Of a DNA stretch of 64,000 nt, positions 27,808 through 37,340 are shown piece after piece. The translations under genes and the position numbers were made by a program. Location of the stretch: positions 1 to 64,000 of the forward strand of contig NZ_JAGGLL010000015.1 of NCBI RefSeq assembly GCF_017874425.1, given 5' to 3'. The notes under the pieces were generated by a model that worked only from the letters and a program-made list of their open reading frames with translations, did not search any database and had not been told where the DNA came from. This DNA comes from Clostridium punense. Lineage in GTDB: Bacteria > Bacillota > Clostridia > Clostridiales > Clostridiaceae. Position 1 is the stretch's first letter, and every line of letters starts with the position of its first letter.

Positions 27808-28329
27808 ATGATTAATACAAATAATGATAACCCTAACAGGGAGAATGACTTTTCAAATAAAAGGGTTAACATGGTTCTTTTTAGTGGAGAGTATGATAAA
27901 GCTCTAGCAGCACTTATAATGGCAAACTCAGCTAGAGAATTAGGTGCAGAGGTAACAATGTTCTTCGCCTTTTGGGGTTTAATGCTTTTAAGAGATCCAG
28001 AAAAGCTATCTTCAGAAGATAAAACCTTATATGAAAAGATGTTTTCTATGATGACTCCAAAGGGACCAGAGGAGTTACCTTTATCTAAAATGAACTTTGC
28101 TGGCTTGGGAAAGGAAATGCTTTTAAAAATGATGGATAGTGATGAGGCGCCACATTTAATAGATTTTTTAAATGGAGCAAGAAAAAAAGGGGTAAAGTTT
28201 TACGGATGTAAAATGTCTGTAGACGTAATGGGCTTTAAAGAAGAGGAAATGATTCCAGAGCTACAAATTGTAGATGCTAAAGAGTATTTAAAGGATGCTT
28301 TAAATTCTGATATGCAATTATTTATATAA
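27808..28329 (+). CDS. DsrE/DsrF-like family protein
   Basis: 173 residues from ATG 27808, preceded by AAAGGAG; the longer frame from 27745 has no such site. The fold is the DsrE-like sulfurtransferase type: KRVNMVLFSGEYDKALAALIMAN, then GAEVTMFFAFWGLMLLRD, and a Cys in the typical place (KFYGCKMSVDVMGF). Members of this sub-group usually occur with rhodanese or TusA genes and may carry persulfide sulfur. No such gene is adjacent here. Transcribed alone between two terminators. Confidence 0.88.
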   Translation: MINTNNDNPNRENDFSNKRVNMVLFSGEYDKALAALIMANSARELGAEVTMFFAFWGLMLLRDPEKLSSEDKTLYEKMFSMMTPKGPEELPLSKMNFAGLGKEMLLKMMDSDEAPHLIDFLNGARKKGVKFYGCKMSVDVMGFKEEEMIPELQIVDAKEYLKDALNSDMQLFI

Positions 28330-28446
28330 CTTGTGAGATTTTAATAAAATTTTGGAAGCCTCAAGTGTAGCACCTACTTTAAGTGGCGGTCCAAATTTGC
28401 TTTCAAAGTTATTGAGCTAAATAGACCTATTTATTATTTAAAAATA

Positions 28447-28490
28447 AAATCACTATACTGTAAAAATTAATAGAGTATAGTGATTTTTTT
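28447..28490. terminator. Bidirectional hairpin terminator
   Basis: AAATCACTATACT and AGTATAGTGATTT form a perfect 13-bp stem, with a T run on the plus side and an A run on the other. Serves the DsrE-like gene and the convergent small gene. Confidence 0.88.
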
Positions 28491-28501
28491 AGGGGAAAAT
28501 T

Positions 28502-28693
28502 CTAAGTTTCTAAGCCACTACCATTTTTATAGGATAAATCTATTTCTTCTTCTACATCTGTATTAGATTTAGATGTATTTAGAGGATTTTTATCCTTTCC
28601 CCAATTCATTTTTGAACTTATTTCTAAGGGAAATTGAGGGTCACTTTTAGTTTCATTAAACTTAACATAATCTTTATTATTCTTGCTATCCAT
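28502..28693 (-). CDS. Small hydrophilic hypothetical protein
   Basis: 63 residues from ATG at 28693, which follows GGAAGGAGTG on the minus strand. Very hydrophilic, rich in Asn, Lys, Asp and Ser, with no membrane segment (MDSKNNKDYVKFNETKSD). I do not recognise a family; the composition is compatible with an intrinsically disordered protein. The good ribosome binding site, its own terminator and the divergent promoter region support a real gene. Confidence 0.6.
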   Translation of the reverse strand: MDSKNNKDYVKFNETKSDPQFPLEISSKMNWGKDKNPLNTSKSNTDVEEEIDLSYKNGSGLET

Positions 28694-29134
28694 GAATAAC
28701 ACTCCTTCCACAAGTTTATTTTATATTTGGTCATTAGCATAGGATAAGCTAATCCAATAATGCTTAATTATTTTCTCCTGTTTAAATTTAAACTATGTAT
28801 GAATATAGTTGACTAATCAACTATATTGTTGTATTTTATTATATAGAGAATTAAAGTTATTACCTAATTTATATATTACTTCTACACTCTTCTTTTAAAA
28901 TCTAAATATAAGTTCATCTTAAAAATGTGTAGATATCTAAGTTACAGCATTTAAAGTTATAATAAAAGGCTAATATCTGAAGCTTAAAAATTTAAAATCA
29001 TAACTAATATCTTACTATGGGTAATGATTAATACTTATGGTGTAATTAACTAAAATTTTAAGTGAAATAAAATGTTCTTAAGAATTTTTAGGAGTATAAG
29101 GGGAAAATTTACATTTAGTTTTCAAGGAGGAAAT
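28694..29134. other. Divergent regulatory region before marR-type gene
   Basis: 441 bases. Holds the palindrome and promoter at 28803-28837, then about 300 bases of apparent leader without a known riboswitch, and the AAGGAGG ribosome binding site of the MarR-type gene. Confidence 0.5.
28803..28837 (+). promoter_or_regulatory. Candidate MarR operator overlapping a promoter
   Basis: ATATAGTTGA-CTAA-TCAACTATAT (28803-28826) is a perfect 10-bp inverted repeat of the kind MarR proteins bind. It overlaps the -35 box TTGACT (28809-28814) of a promoter with 17-base spacing to TATTTT (28832-28837). Binding there would block transcription of the downstream marR-exporter operon. The leader would be about 290 bases. 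Confidence 0.55.
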
Positions 29135-29566
29135 ATGCAAGAGGAAAATAGTGCTTTAATAAAATATGTCAATACCATTTCTAGGATTACACAAAGTTAC
29201 ACTGATGAAGCTATGGCAAAACTTAACTTAACAAGTGGAACTTATCCATTTTTGCTTGTACTTTATAGAAAAGAAGGCATAAACCAAAATGAAATTAGTA
29301 GAGAACTAAATGTGGATAAAGCTATGTCAGCAAGATCCATAAAAAAGTTGATAGACCTTCAGTATATAGAAAAGGAAGAAGATGAAAAAGATTCAAGAGC
29401 TTACAAACTCTATCTTACTGAAAAGGGAAGAGCTATAGTTCCAGAGATAAAAAAAGAAATTCAGCAATGGATTAAAATAATAACCAAAGACTTGTCAAAG
29501 GATGAGGAGGAATTGCTTGAAGAACTTTTAAGCAGAGTTTTGGGTAAGGCATCTGAAAATAAATAA
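29135..29566 (+). CDS. MarR-family regulator with a repeat-derived C-terminus
   Basis: 143 residues from ATG 29135, preceded by AAGGAGG. Winged helix typical of MarR (YPFLLVLYRKEGINQNEISR, recognition helix VDKAMSARSIKKLIDL, wing EKEEDEKDSRAYKLYLTEKG). It probably represses the drug exporter gene behind it. The last residues ASENK and the stop are encoded by repeat copy F (from 29548). Removing the element and one TAA copy gives the end KTKNIRKKLKKEINL instead, with a TGA overlapping the exporter ATG. The present protein thus appears truncated and altered at its dimer-side end. Confidence 0.9.
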   Translation: MQEENSALIKYVNTISRITQSYTDEAMAKLNLTSGTYPFLLVLYRKEGINQNEISRELNVDKAMSARSIKKLIDLQYIEKEEDEKDSRAYKLYLTEKGRAIVPEIKKEIQQWIKIITKDLSKDEEELLEELLSRVLGKASENK

Positions 29567-29704
29567 TGGTCAAAGATGTGAAGGATATTTTGGGTTAGAC
29601 AAGGAAGCAGGTTCTGCAGATAGTAGAGCTATCTAAAGGCTCTGTTGACGCAGTATAACACAAAATAGGCTAACATACTGACTTATTTATTTTTTGAAGA
29701 TGCC
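29548..29704 (-). repeat. MITE-like interspersed repeat, copy F, inside the end of marR
   Basis: 157 bp in reverse orientation, TAA duplications at 29545-29547 and 29705-29707. It encodes the last five residues and stop of the MarR-type protein and separates that gene from the exporter. The internal ACAAGC palindrome is absent; the central GGTTCTGCAGATAG stem is present. Confidence 0.95.
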
Positions 29705-29749
29705 TAAGACAAAAAACATAAGGAAAAAGTTGAAGAAGGAGATTAATTT

Positions 29750-31210
29750 ATGACAAATAAGAATGAAGTTTTGTATAAAAATAGATGGATTATTTTATTC
29801 AATGTAGTTTTAATGACTTTTATGTCTTGCTTAGACAGTAGTATTGTAAATGTAGCCTTACCTGTAATGGCAAACAAGCTTGGAGTAACTATGGCATCCA
29901 TAGAATGGGTAGTTACAAGTTATTTAATAGTAATTTCTTCTACAATTTTAATATTCGGAAGACTTGGGGATATTAAAGGAAAAACTACAGTTTTTAAGTT
30001 TGGTATTATTTTATTTACTATAGGTTCTTTACTATGCGGAATCACAAACTCTTTAGGAGTATTAATTATAGCTAGAATTGTACAAGCTATTGGTGCTGCG
30101 GCAACCATGGCAACTAGTCAAGGAATTATAACCCATGTGTTTCCTGCTAATGAAAGAGGCAGGGCACTAGGGGTTTCAGGAACCTTTGTAGCCTTAGGAA
30201 CAATGGTTGGACCACCACTTGGAGGATTTATTATATCCTTAGTAAGTTGGAAATATATTTTTCTTATAAATCTCCCTATAGGGATATTTACTTTCTTTTG
30301 GGCAATGAAAAACTTTCCAAAGGATGGCTTGTCAAAAAAAGAGGACTTTGATTTTAAAGGAGCAATACTATTTAGTATTTTCATAGTAGCATTAATTTCA
30401 TCTTTAACCTTTGGTCAACATTTAGGTTATACAAGTCTTATTATTTTATCAGGATTTAGTATATCAATTTTAGCTTTTATTTTATTTATTGTTGTTGAGA
30501 GAAAGCTTCAAGTACCTTTACTTGACCTTAATATATTTCATAATCCTTTATTTTCACTAAGTATTTTCTGTGCTTTTACATCCTTTATATCTATTGGTTC
30601 ATCAAATATAATGCAACCTTTTTATTTGCAAAATGTATTGAAGCTACCTCCAGAAATAACAGGATTATTTATGATGGTTTATCCACTAATTTTATCTGTA
30701 GTGGCTCCAGTTAGTGGTTATTTGTCAGATAAAATAGGTTCAGAAGTATTGACATTCTTAGGACTTATTTTTACAAGCACAGGGCTATTCTTAATGGCTA
30801 CCTTAAATCAGTATTCAAGTCCTTGGGTTATGGTGTGCTTTGTGGCTATTATGTCCATAGGAAATGGACTATTCCAATCTCCAAACAATTCACTAGTAAT
30901 GTCTACGGTGCCTAAACATAAGCTTGGAATTGCGGGAAGTGTTAATGCTCTAATTAGAAATTTAGGCATGGTTATCGGAGTTTCTTTATCTACAAGTATT
31001 TTGTATAACCGTATGAGCTATAAGATAGGATACCCTGTTTTTAGCTATGTTGCAGGACGTGAAGATGTTTTTGTTTTTGGAATGAGTTATGTTTATATTA
31101 CAGCAGCTAGCATATGCGTCATAGGAGCCTTTTTAACTGCAGTAAGACTATATGGAAGTAAGAGAAAAAAGTTGGCAGATAAAAGTTTGGAAGAAGATAT
31201 AGCAAGTTAG
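29750..31210 (+). CDS. 14-TM MFS drug exporter (EmrB/QacA, DHA2 type)
   Basis: 486 residues, ATG with GAAGGAG upstream. About 14 hydrophobic segments, motif A (GRLGDIKGKTTVFKFG), motif C (VALGTMVGPPLGGFI) and the DHA2 start FMSCLDSSIVNVALP with the membrane Asp typical of proton-coupled exporters. It should export cationic or amphiphilic drugs. It is next to a MarR-type regulator in what looks like a classical regulator-exporter pair; the ATG overlaps the TGA of the reconstructed ancestral marR frame. Confidence 0.93.
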   Translation: MTNKNEVLYKNRWIILFNVVLMTFMSCLDSSIVNVALPVMANKLGVTMASIEWVVTSYLIVISSTILIFGRLGDIKGKTTVFKFGIILFTIGSLLCGITNSLGVLIIARIVQAIGAAATMATSQGIITHVFPANERGRALGVSGTFVALGTMVGPPLGGFIISLVSWKYIFLINLPIGIFTFFWAMKNFPKDGLSKKEDFDFKGAILFSIFIVALISSLTFGQHLGYTSLIILSGFSISILAFILFIVVERKLQVPLLDLNIFHNPLFSLSIFCAFTSFISIGSSNIMQPFYLQNVLKLPPEITGLFMMVYPLILSVVAPVSGYLSDKIGSEVLTFLGLIFTSTGLFLMATLNQYSSPWVMVCFVAIMSIGNGLFQSPNNSLVMSTVPKHKLGIAGSVNALIRNLGMVIGVSLSTSILYNRMSYKIGYPVFSYVAGREDVFVFGMSYVYITAASICVIGAFLTAVRLYGSKRKKLADKSLEEDIAS

Positions 31211-31234
31211 AAGATCATTTAATAAATATATAGG

Positions 31235-31276
31235 AAAAAACCTTACTAAATTGTAGAGTTTAGCAAGGTTTTTTGT
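31235..31276 (+). terminator. Hairpin terminator of exporter gene
   Basis: AAAAAACCTTACTAAA and TTTAGCAAGGTTTTTT form a 16-bp stem with one mismatch and a T tail. Confidence 0.88.
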
Positions 31277-31499
31277 TTTATAAGTTTAAGGAATTTGATG
31301 TTAAATGAGGAGACAATTACTATGAGTAAATAAATTGTGAACTATATAATTGAAATTGGGGTTTAAGCATTGAATATGAAGGTATTAGCAGTAGGGGAAA
31401 TGTAATTTGTGAAATTTGCTTTTATATAAAATGTATTATAAAATTATCCTATCAAAAGGAATATAAAAGATATGAGTATTGGGAGAGAGGTTATGACAA

Positions 31500-32435
31500 A
31501 TGAAGTTACTATCGGTGATTGTACCGTGCTTTAATGAGCAAGAAGCAATGCCTATATTTTATAATGAGATAGTTAAAGTAGCAGATACAATGAAAGAGTG
31601 CGTTGATTTTGAAGTGATATTTGTTGATGATGGCTCAAGAGATAATACTTTATTAGTAGCTAGGGAACTAAATGACAAGGATAAAAGAATTAAATATATT
31701 TCTTTTTCAAGAAACTTTGGGAAAGAATCGGCTATATATGCTGGACTTGAACAAGCAAAAGGTGATTATATTGCTATTATGGATGTTGACTTGCAAGATC
31801 CACCTAAGTTACTAGTGGATATGTATAGGGGAATTGTCAATGAAGAATACGATTGCATTGCAACTAGAAGAGTATCTCGCAAGGGGGAACCTCCAATTCG
31901 TTCATTTTTTGCAAGACGTTTTTATTCATTAATAAATAAAATTTCTAAGACAGAAATTGTTGATGGGGCTAGAGATTATAGATTAATGACTAAACAAATG
32001 GTGGATTCCATATTAGAGTTAAAAGAATACAATAGATTTTCTAAGGGGATATTTAGTTGGGTTGGATATAAGACTAAGTGGCTTGAATATGAAAATGTAG
32101 AGCGTGTTGCTGGGGAAACAAAGTGGTCCTTTTGGAAGTTATTTATTTATTCCTTAGAAGGGATTATAGCATTTTCAACTGTGCCCTTAGCAATGGCATC
32201 AGTTTTTGGTATGATCTTTTGTCTAGCAGCATTTGTTATAATTTGTTTTGTTGTTGCTAAAACTCTTATTTTTGGTGATCCTGTAGCAGGATATCCTTCT
32301 TTGATTTGTGCAATTACCTTTATAGGAGGAATCCAGCTGTTCTGTATTGGAATATTAGGTCAATACCTATCTAAAACTTACCTAGAAACTAAGCAAAGAC
32401 CAATTTACATTGCAAAGGAAAGAAGTCTCGATTAA
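31500..32435 (+). CDS. Membrane-bound family 2 glycosyltransferase, CsbB/GtrB-like
   Basis: 311 residues, GGGAGAGAGG about 9 bases upstream. GT-A domain (LLSVIVPCFNEQEAMPIFY, VDDGSRDNT, the DVDLQDPP metal site, DGARDYRLM) followed by two membrane helices at about 230-300, the layout of enzymes that load a sugar on undecaprenyl phosphate. In Bacillus, CsbB with GtcA and YfhO adds sugars to lipoteichoic acid. Here a YfhO-like gene follows 26 bases later and a GtrA-like gene lies just beyond, supporting the same role. The sugar is unknown. Confidence 0.92.
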   Translation: MKLLSVIVPCFNEQEAMPIFYNEIVKVADTMKECVDFEVIFVDDGSRDNTLLVARELNDKDKRIKYISFSRNFGKESAIYAGLEQAKGDYIAIMDVDLQDPPKLLVDMYRGIVNEEYDCIATRRVSRKGEPPIRSFFARRFYSLINKISKTEIVDGARDYRLMTKQMVDSILELKEYNRFSKGIFSWVGYKTKWLEYENVERVAGETKWSFWKLFIYSLEGIIAFSTVPLAMASVFGMIFCLAAFVIICFVVAKTLIFGDPVAGYPSLICAITFIGGIQLFCIGILGQYLSKTYLETKQRPIYIAKERSLD

Positions 32436-32461
32436 GTAGTAGTTATATAAGGGAGAGATAT

Positions 32462-35185
32462 ATGAAGGTATTAGATAATATGAAAGACAAATCTTCGAAA
32501 ATAATGCACGACTTATATAATAAAGGGAAAGATACAAAACTATTAACCTTTGGTATATACACAGTTTTATTTTGCATTATATTTTTATTTAGTTATATTG
32601 GGTTTTGGCAAAATGGAAAATCCTTTGTTTGGGCACAAATTGATGGAACTACTCAGCATTATCCTGCTCTAATATATTTAGGAAAGTACTTTAGGAAAAT
32701 AATTAGAGGTTTTTTAGCAGGAAATTTTGTTGTGCCAATGTTCGATTTTAATTTAGGAATGGGCTCAGATATAATTCAGACCTTTCATTATTATGGTTTG
32801 GGTGATCCACTAATGCTTTTATCAGCAGTAGTGCCTGTAAAGTATTCTGTCTATCTTTATAATGGGTTTATAATTTTAAGAACTTACTTATCAGGAATAA
32901 CCTTTTTATCCATGTGTTTTTATTTCAAAAAGGAGCAAATGCCATCAGTTTCAGGAGCACTGATATATGTGTTTTCTGGGTTCGCTGTATTCTCTGGAAT
33001 CAGGCATCCTTATTTTATAAATCCCATGATTTATCTACCACTAATTATAATAGGTCTAGATAAGGTGTTAAAGAAAGAAAAACCACACTTATTTATAACC
33101 ATGATATTTATTTCAGCCATAAGTAGCTTTTACTTTTTTTATATGATTACTGTATTTATATTTATTTATGCTATTGTACGGTTTTTTGATTTAGTCAAGG
33201 AAAATAGAGTAAAAGAATTATGTGCTGCTTTTTTTAGATGTGTGATTTTCTATATTGCGGGTGTGCTAATGGCAGGCATAATTTTTATACCTGTAGTAAT
33301 TGGATTTTTAAATAGTGGGCGTTCAAAAGATAGCCCTATAATTAATCTATTTAGTTATGATGTAGAGGGATATAAAAATATTTTTATAAAGTTTCTTGGA
33401 CCTCCCTTTAACTGGGAGTACCTAGGAATGGCAGCAATAGTATTATTTTGCATTGTCATCATGTTCACAAGAAGAAATCACAAATATAGAACTATAAGAG
33501 TTCTATTTTTAATATTATCTATATTTTCAATTGTACCTTTCTTTTCATATATGATGAATGGATTTGGATATGTATCTGGAAGGTGGACTTTTGGATTTGC
33601 ACTATTGATTTCTTTTATCGTTGTTGAATATTTACCATATATTTTCCAAATAACCTTAAAAGAAAAGGGCGTTTTATTTTTTGTTGTATGTTTGTATGGC
33701 ACAATATGTATTACAGATAAAGCTACAAGAAATGTATCAAACTTATTCTCCTTAGCTATGCTAGCTTTATGTTTTGTAGTTATCTTATTGCTCCAGCATG
33801 AAGATAACAAGAAGAGCTTTAGATATGGATATAGTGCTATTGCTCTTTTTATTGGTATAAACTTAATTGCAAATTGTAATTTTTTATTTTCACCAACAAT
33901 AAGCAATTATATTTCACAGTTTGAGAATCAAAAGCAGGTATTAGGTAAGATCTTCGATACACCAGCATCTTCAGCGTTGCCAATACCAAAGGGAGAGTTT
34001 TATAGAATAGATTCATCCACTAATATTGTTAATAATATTCCAGCTATTCGAGAATATCCAGGAATATCAATTTATTATAGTTTAGTTAACTCATCTCTTG
34101 CAGATATGCATTATGAGTTAGAAAACTGGAGAGCACAACCTCTATTTAATATTTCAGGAGTAGACGCAAGAAGTGCTATTGAAACATTATCATCAGTAAG
34201 GTATTTTTCTTTGGAAACTGGTCGAAATGATAATATACCTTTTGGATTTGTAGAATCTTATTCTAAGCAAAGAGGAAAAAAGACAGATGTTGTGTATGAA
34301 AATAGGTATGCACTACCTTTAGGTTACACTTACTCATCTTTTACAAGTATGGATAAGTATTCTCAGCTAAACGGGTTAGAAAAACAAGATTCTATGATGC
34401 AGTCTGTAGCTCTACCTAAAAGAATTGAAGGATTTACTGAAAAAGAACCAAACATTACATTAAAAAAACTAGAGTATGAAATTGAAGCTTCTAAAGGTGT
34501 TCGATTAGAAGATGGAAAGTTAGTTGTATCTCAAGATAATGCTCAAATGAATATTAAATTTAAAGGAATTGAGAATAGTGAAACATATATTAGGTTCAAG
34601 AATCTTGAAGCTGATGACTCACCTTTTTATGCCAGCATAAACTTTCAAGATGGAGGGAAAAACTTTAAAGCCCTTGAAAAGCAATCACCATGGTATTTTG
34701 GGCAAAAGAATTATTCTATTAACTTAGGGTATAGAACTAATCCCTTAGAATCTATTATAGTTACTTTTCCTAAGCGTAAAACTATTAACTTAGAGGACAT
34801 AGAAATCTATTGTCAACCTATGGATAATTACCCTATTAACGCAGAGTTATTAAAAAGTGAGCCCTTAGAGAATATTAAGGTGCTCGGCAATACTATTGAA
34901 GGTACTGTTGATTTGTCATCAAATAAAATTCTTTGTATCAGTATTCCATGGAATTCTGGATGGAAAGCAAAAGTTGATGGTAAAGATGTAGAAATATTAA
35001 AAGCTAATAATATGTTCATGGGGATTCCTTTAGTTAATGGGCATCATGAAGTATCATTGAGTTATACAACACCAGGACTTAAATTAGGAGCTTTGTCATC
35101 ACTGATTGGTTTAATAATCTTTTTAGTAGTAGTCTTAGGTTATAAAAATAAGAGTAATTTGGTTTTTAAGTATAAGAAAAAGTAG
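32462..35185 (+). CDS. YfhO family membrane protein (GT-C-type sugar transferase)
   Basis: 907 residues. About 12-13 membrane helices in residues 25-460 and near the C-terminus (LSSLIGLIIFLVVVLGY), with a large extracytoplasmic domain between (about 470-870). The first loop has the family's acidic/aromatic stretch AQIDGTTQHYPALIYLGKYF. YfhO proteins are GT-C-type enzymes that move a sugar from undecaprenyl phosphate to lipoteichoic acid outside the cell. Directly follows the CsbB-like gene and forms an operon with it; a strong terminator comes 15 bases after the stop. Confidence 0.9.
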   Translation: MKVLDNMKDKSSKIMHDLYNKGKDTKLLTFGIYTVLFCIIFLFSYIGFWQNGKSFVWAQIDGTTQHYPALIYLGKYFRKIIRGFLAGNFVVPMFDFNLGMGSDIIQTFHYYGLGDPLMLLSAVVPVKYSVYLYNGFIILRTYLSGITFLSMCFYFKKEQMPSVSGALIYVFSGFAVFSGIRHPYFINPMIYLPLIIIGLDKVLKKEKPHLFITMIFISAISSFYFFYMITVFIFIYAIVRFFDLVKENRVKELCAAFFRCVIFYIAGVLMAGIIFIPVVIGFLNSGRSKDSPIINLFSYDVEGYKNIFIKFLGPPFNWEYLGMAAIVLFCIVIMFTRRNHKYRTIRVLFLILSIFSIVPFFSYMMNGFGYVSGRWTFGFALLISFIVVEYLPYIFQITLKEKGVLFFVVCLYGTICITDKATRNVSNLFSLAMLALCFVVILLLQHEDNKKSFRYGYSAIALFIGINLIANCNFLFSPTISNYISQFENQKQVLGKIFDTPASSALPIPKGEFYRIDSSTNIVNNIPAIREYPGISIYYSLVNSSLADMHYELENWRAQPLFNISGVDARSAIETLSSVRYFSLETGRNDNIPFGFVESYSKQRGKKTDVVYENRYALPLGYTYSSFTSMDKYSQLNGLEKQDSMMQSVALPKRIEGFTEKEPNITLKKLEYEIEASKGVRLEDGKLVVSQDNAQMNIKFKGIENSETYIRFKNLEADDSPFYASINFQDGGKNFKALEKQSPWYFGQKNYSINLGYRTNPLESIIVTFPKRKTINLEDIEIYCQPMDNYPINAELLKSEPLENIKVLGNTIEGTVDLSSNKILCISIPWNSGWKAKVDGKDVEILKANNMFMGIPLVNGHHEVSLSYTTPGLKLGALSSLIGLIIFLVVVLGYKNKSNLVFKYKKK

Positions 35186-35199
35186 TGTTATATAAACAT

Positions 35200-35250
35200 A
35201 AACCACCACCATAAGCTAAGAAGAAGTCTAGTTTAGGGTGGTGGTTTTTT
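35200..35250. terminator. Hairpin terminator of csbB/yfhO-like operon
   Basis: AAACCACCACC and GGTGGTGGTTT form an 11-bp GC-rich stem followed by six or more T. Confidence 0.9.
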
Positions 35251-35392
35251 ATCATACTAAAATTAAAAATAAAGTATTATGGACAATTTAATATTTGTTC
35301 TATTAAGTCTTTTATATTTTAGATTGATATTCTATTCCTACTACTTTGTAACAAGATTGGAATTCATTGATAGTATATATAATTCCTAAAAA

Positions 35393-35806
35393 CTATTTTT
35401 TAAAGATCATAACTTTACTCAAAATATAATTTATTATTATAACTATAATATTTGCAACGATTTTAACAACAAAATCATTTAAGTTTAACACATCTACAAA
35501 AATATACATAATTCCAATATCTAAAATACCAGAAAGTAATCTACAACTTACAAAAGTAGAGAATTCTTTTATTAAGTACCTCACCTTTATATTATAACTT
35601 TTGAACACATAGATTTTATTTGTTACATAAGCAAATAATACTGAAATAATCCAAGCAATTATATTACTTATCATATAGTTTATATCAAATACATGTGAAA
35701 AAGCGTAGTAGGTAATTATATTCACTATAGTAGTTAATGCACCGAAAATGCAGTAAAGAATAATTTCTTTATGCTTATTAAATAGATTCTTAAGATATTC
35801 TTTCAT
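35393..35806 (-). CDS. GtrA/GtcA-like membrane protein
   Basis: 137 residues from ATG at 35806 (AGGGTGA upstream on the minus strand; the longer frame from 35839 lacks one). Four hydrophobic helices and the family pattern YCIFGALTTIVNIITYY, FAYVTNKIYVFKS, NYILSKVMIFKK. GtrA-like proteins are thought to flip the lipid-linked sugar made by GtrB/CsbB-type enzymes. Convergent to the CsbB/YfhO-like operon, it supplies the missing third part of that system. Confidence 0.9.
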   Translation of the reverse strand: MKEYLKNLFNKHKEIILYCIFGALTTIVNIITYYAFSHVFDINYMISNIIAWIISVLFAYVTNKIYVFKSYNIKVRYLIKEFSTFVSCRLLSGILDIGIMYIFVDVLNLNDFVVKIVANIIVIIINYILSKVMIFKK

Positions 35807-35904
35807 AAATTTCACCCTACATAATAATACATTAAACATAAAAGGTTTTCAAACTAAAATGAGTTATATGGATGAATACTTTACAACAATAGAATTCTTA
35901 GATA

Positions 35905-35933
35905 CTGATATTTTTGATTATATGTAATATAAT
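35905..35933 (+). promoter_or_regulatory. Promoter of dsdA
   Basis: CTGATA, 17 bases, TATAAT; start about 25 bases before the dsdA ATG region. Confidence 0.45.
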
Positions 35934-35963
35934 TAAATAAAGTAAATTAAGGGGGATAGGTCC

Positions 35964-37340
35964 ATGGATAAGGAGTTTATTTTGGGAAAATCAAAACTAC
36001 AATGGATACAGGAATACCCAGTATTAAAAGATATTATGGACATTAGAGAAGTACTTTGGATAAATCCTAAACGTAAGAATTTTCATGAGGCTATGAAAAA
36101 CATTAGTATAAGTGAATTAGATGTAAAAGATGCTGAACAGAGGCTTAAGAGGTTTGCACCCTTTATTGCTAAGGTATTTCCTGAAACAGAAATAACAAAG
36201 GGGATTATTGAATCGGCACTGTTTAAAATTAATAATATGAAGGCTAACATGGAAAGTTACTATGATGGTGAGTTGTTAGGTAATTTATTGTTAAAATGTG
36301 ATAGCCATCTTCCTATCTCAGGTTCTATTAAAGCTAGGGGAGGAATCTATGAGGTTTTAAAGCATGCTGAGGACCTAGCCTTAAAAGAAGGAATATTAAA
36401 GGAGACAGATGATTACTCAATAATAGACAGTGATATATTTAGAGAGTTCTTTTCTAAGTATTCAGTGGCTGTAGGTTCCACAGGGAATTTAGGCCTTAGT
36501 ATTGGAATTATTAGTGCGAAATTAGGCTTTAAGGTTACAGTTCATATGTCTGCAGATGCAAAACAGTGGAAGAAGGATCTTTTAAGAAGTAAGGGCGTAA
36601 CTGTAGTAGAGTATAAGTCTGATTATAGCAAAGCAGTTGAAGAGGGAAGAAAGCTATCAGAAAAGGACTCCAATAGCTACTTTATAGATGATGAAAACTC
36701 TGTAGACTTATTTTTAGGTTATGCAGTGGCAGCCTTAAGGCTTAAAAATCAATTGGAGGAAATGAAGGTATTAGTAGATGAAAACCATCCTTTATTTGTG
36801 TATCTTCCTTGTGGAGTTGGGGGAGGACCAGGCGGTGTAGCTTTTGGACTCAAGTTAATATTTAAAGATAATGTTCACTGTTTTTTTGCAGAGCCTACTC
36901 ACTCACCATGTATGTTAGTTGGAATGGCTACAGAGCAGCATAATAAGGTTTCAGTGCAAGATTTTGGTATAGATAATTTAACTATTGCAGATGGACTTGC
37001 TGTAGGAAGAGCTTCAGGGTTTATAGGTAAAGTCATGGAAGAACTTTTAAGTGGAGTTTATACAGTAGAGGATAATGAGCTTTATAAATTGTTAACCACT
37101 CTTGTAGATACAGAAAATATTTATCTTGAGCCTTCAGCCCTTGCTGGTATGGTAGGTATATCTAAGCTATTTAAAACTGTAGAAGGAAGAACTTATATGG
37201 AGAACAGTAACTTGAAAAACAAGATGAACAATTCTACTCACATAGTTTGGGCTACTGGAGGAAGCATGGTACCTAAAGATGAAATGATGAAGTATTATGG
37301 AATAGGAAAAGACATATTAAGTCAGGAAAATGTACAGTAA
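35964..37340 (+). CDS. dsdA: D-serine ammonia-lyase
   Basis: 458 residues, AAGGGGGATAGG before the ATG. PLP fold II enzyme turning D-serine into pyruvate and ammonia. The PLP lysine motif is SGSIKARGG near residue 117, the phosphate-binding loop is [12 protein letters not shown], and the Gly-rich [15 protein letters not shown] follows; the end [14 protein letters not shown] is typical of DsdA. Residues 1-80 form the family's N-terminal helical part ([12 protein letters not shown]). Single-gene unit. No DsdC-type regulator or D-serine carrier is adjacent. Confidence 0.96.
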   Translation: MDKEFILGKSKLQWIQEYPVLKDIMDIREVLWINPKRKNFHEAMKNISISELDVKDAEQRLKRFAPFIAKVFPETEITKGIIESALFKINNMKANMESYYDGELLGNLLLKCDSHLPISGSIKARGGIYEVLKHAEDLALKEGILKETDDYSIIDSDIFREFFSKYSVAVGSTGNLGLSIGIISAKLGFKVTVHMSADAKQWKKDLLRSKGVTVVEYKSDYSKAVEEGRKLSEKDSNSYFIDDENSVDLFLGYAVAALRLKNQLEEMKVLVDENHPLFVYLPCGVGGGPGGVAFGLKLIFKDNVHCFFAEPTHSPCMLVGMATEQHNKVSVQDFGIDNLTIADGLAVGRASGFIGKVMEELLSGVYTVEDNELYKLLTTLVDTENIYLEPSALAGMVGISKLFKTVEGRTYMENSNLKNKMNNSTHIVWATGGSMVPKDEMMKYYGIGKDILSQENVQ

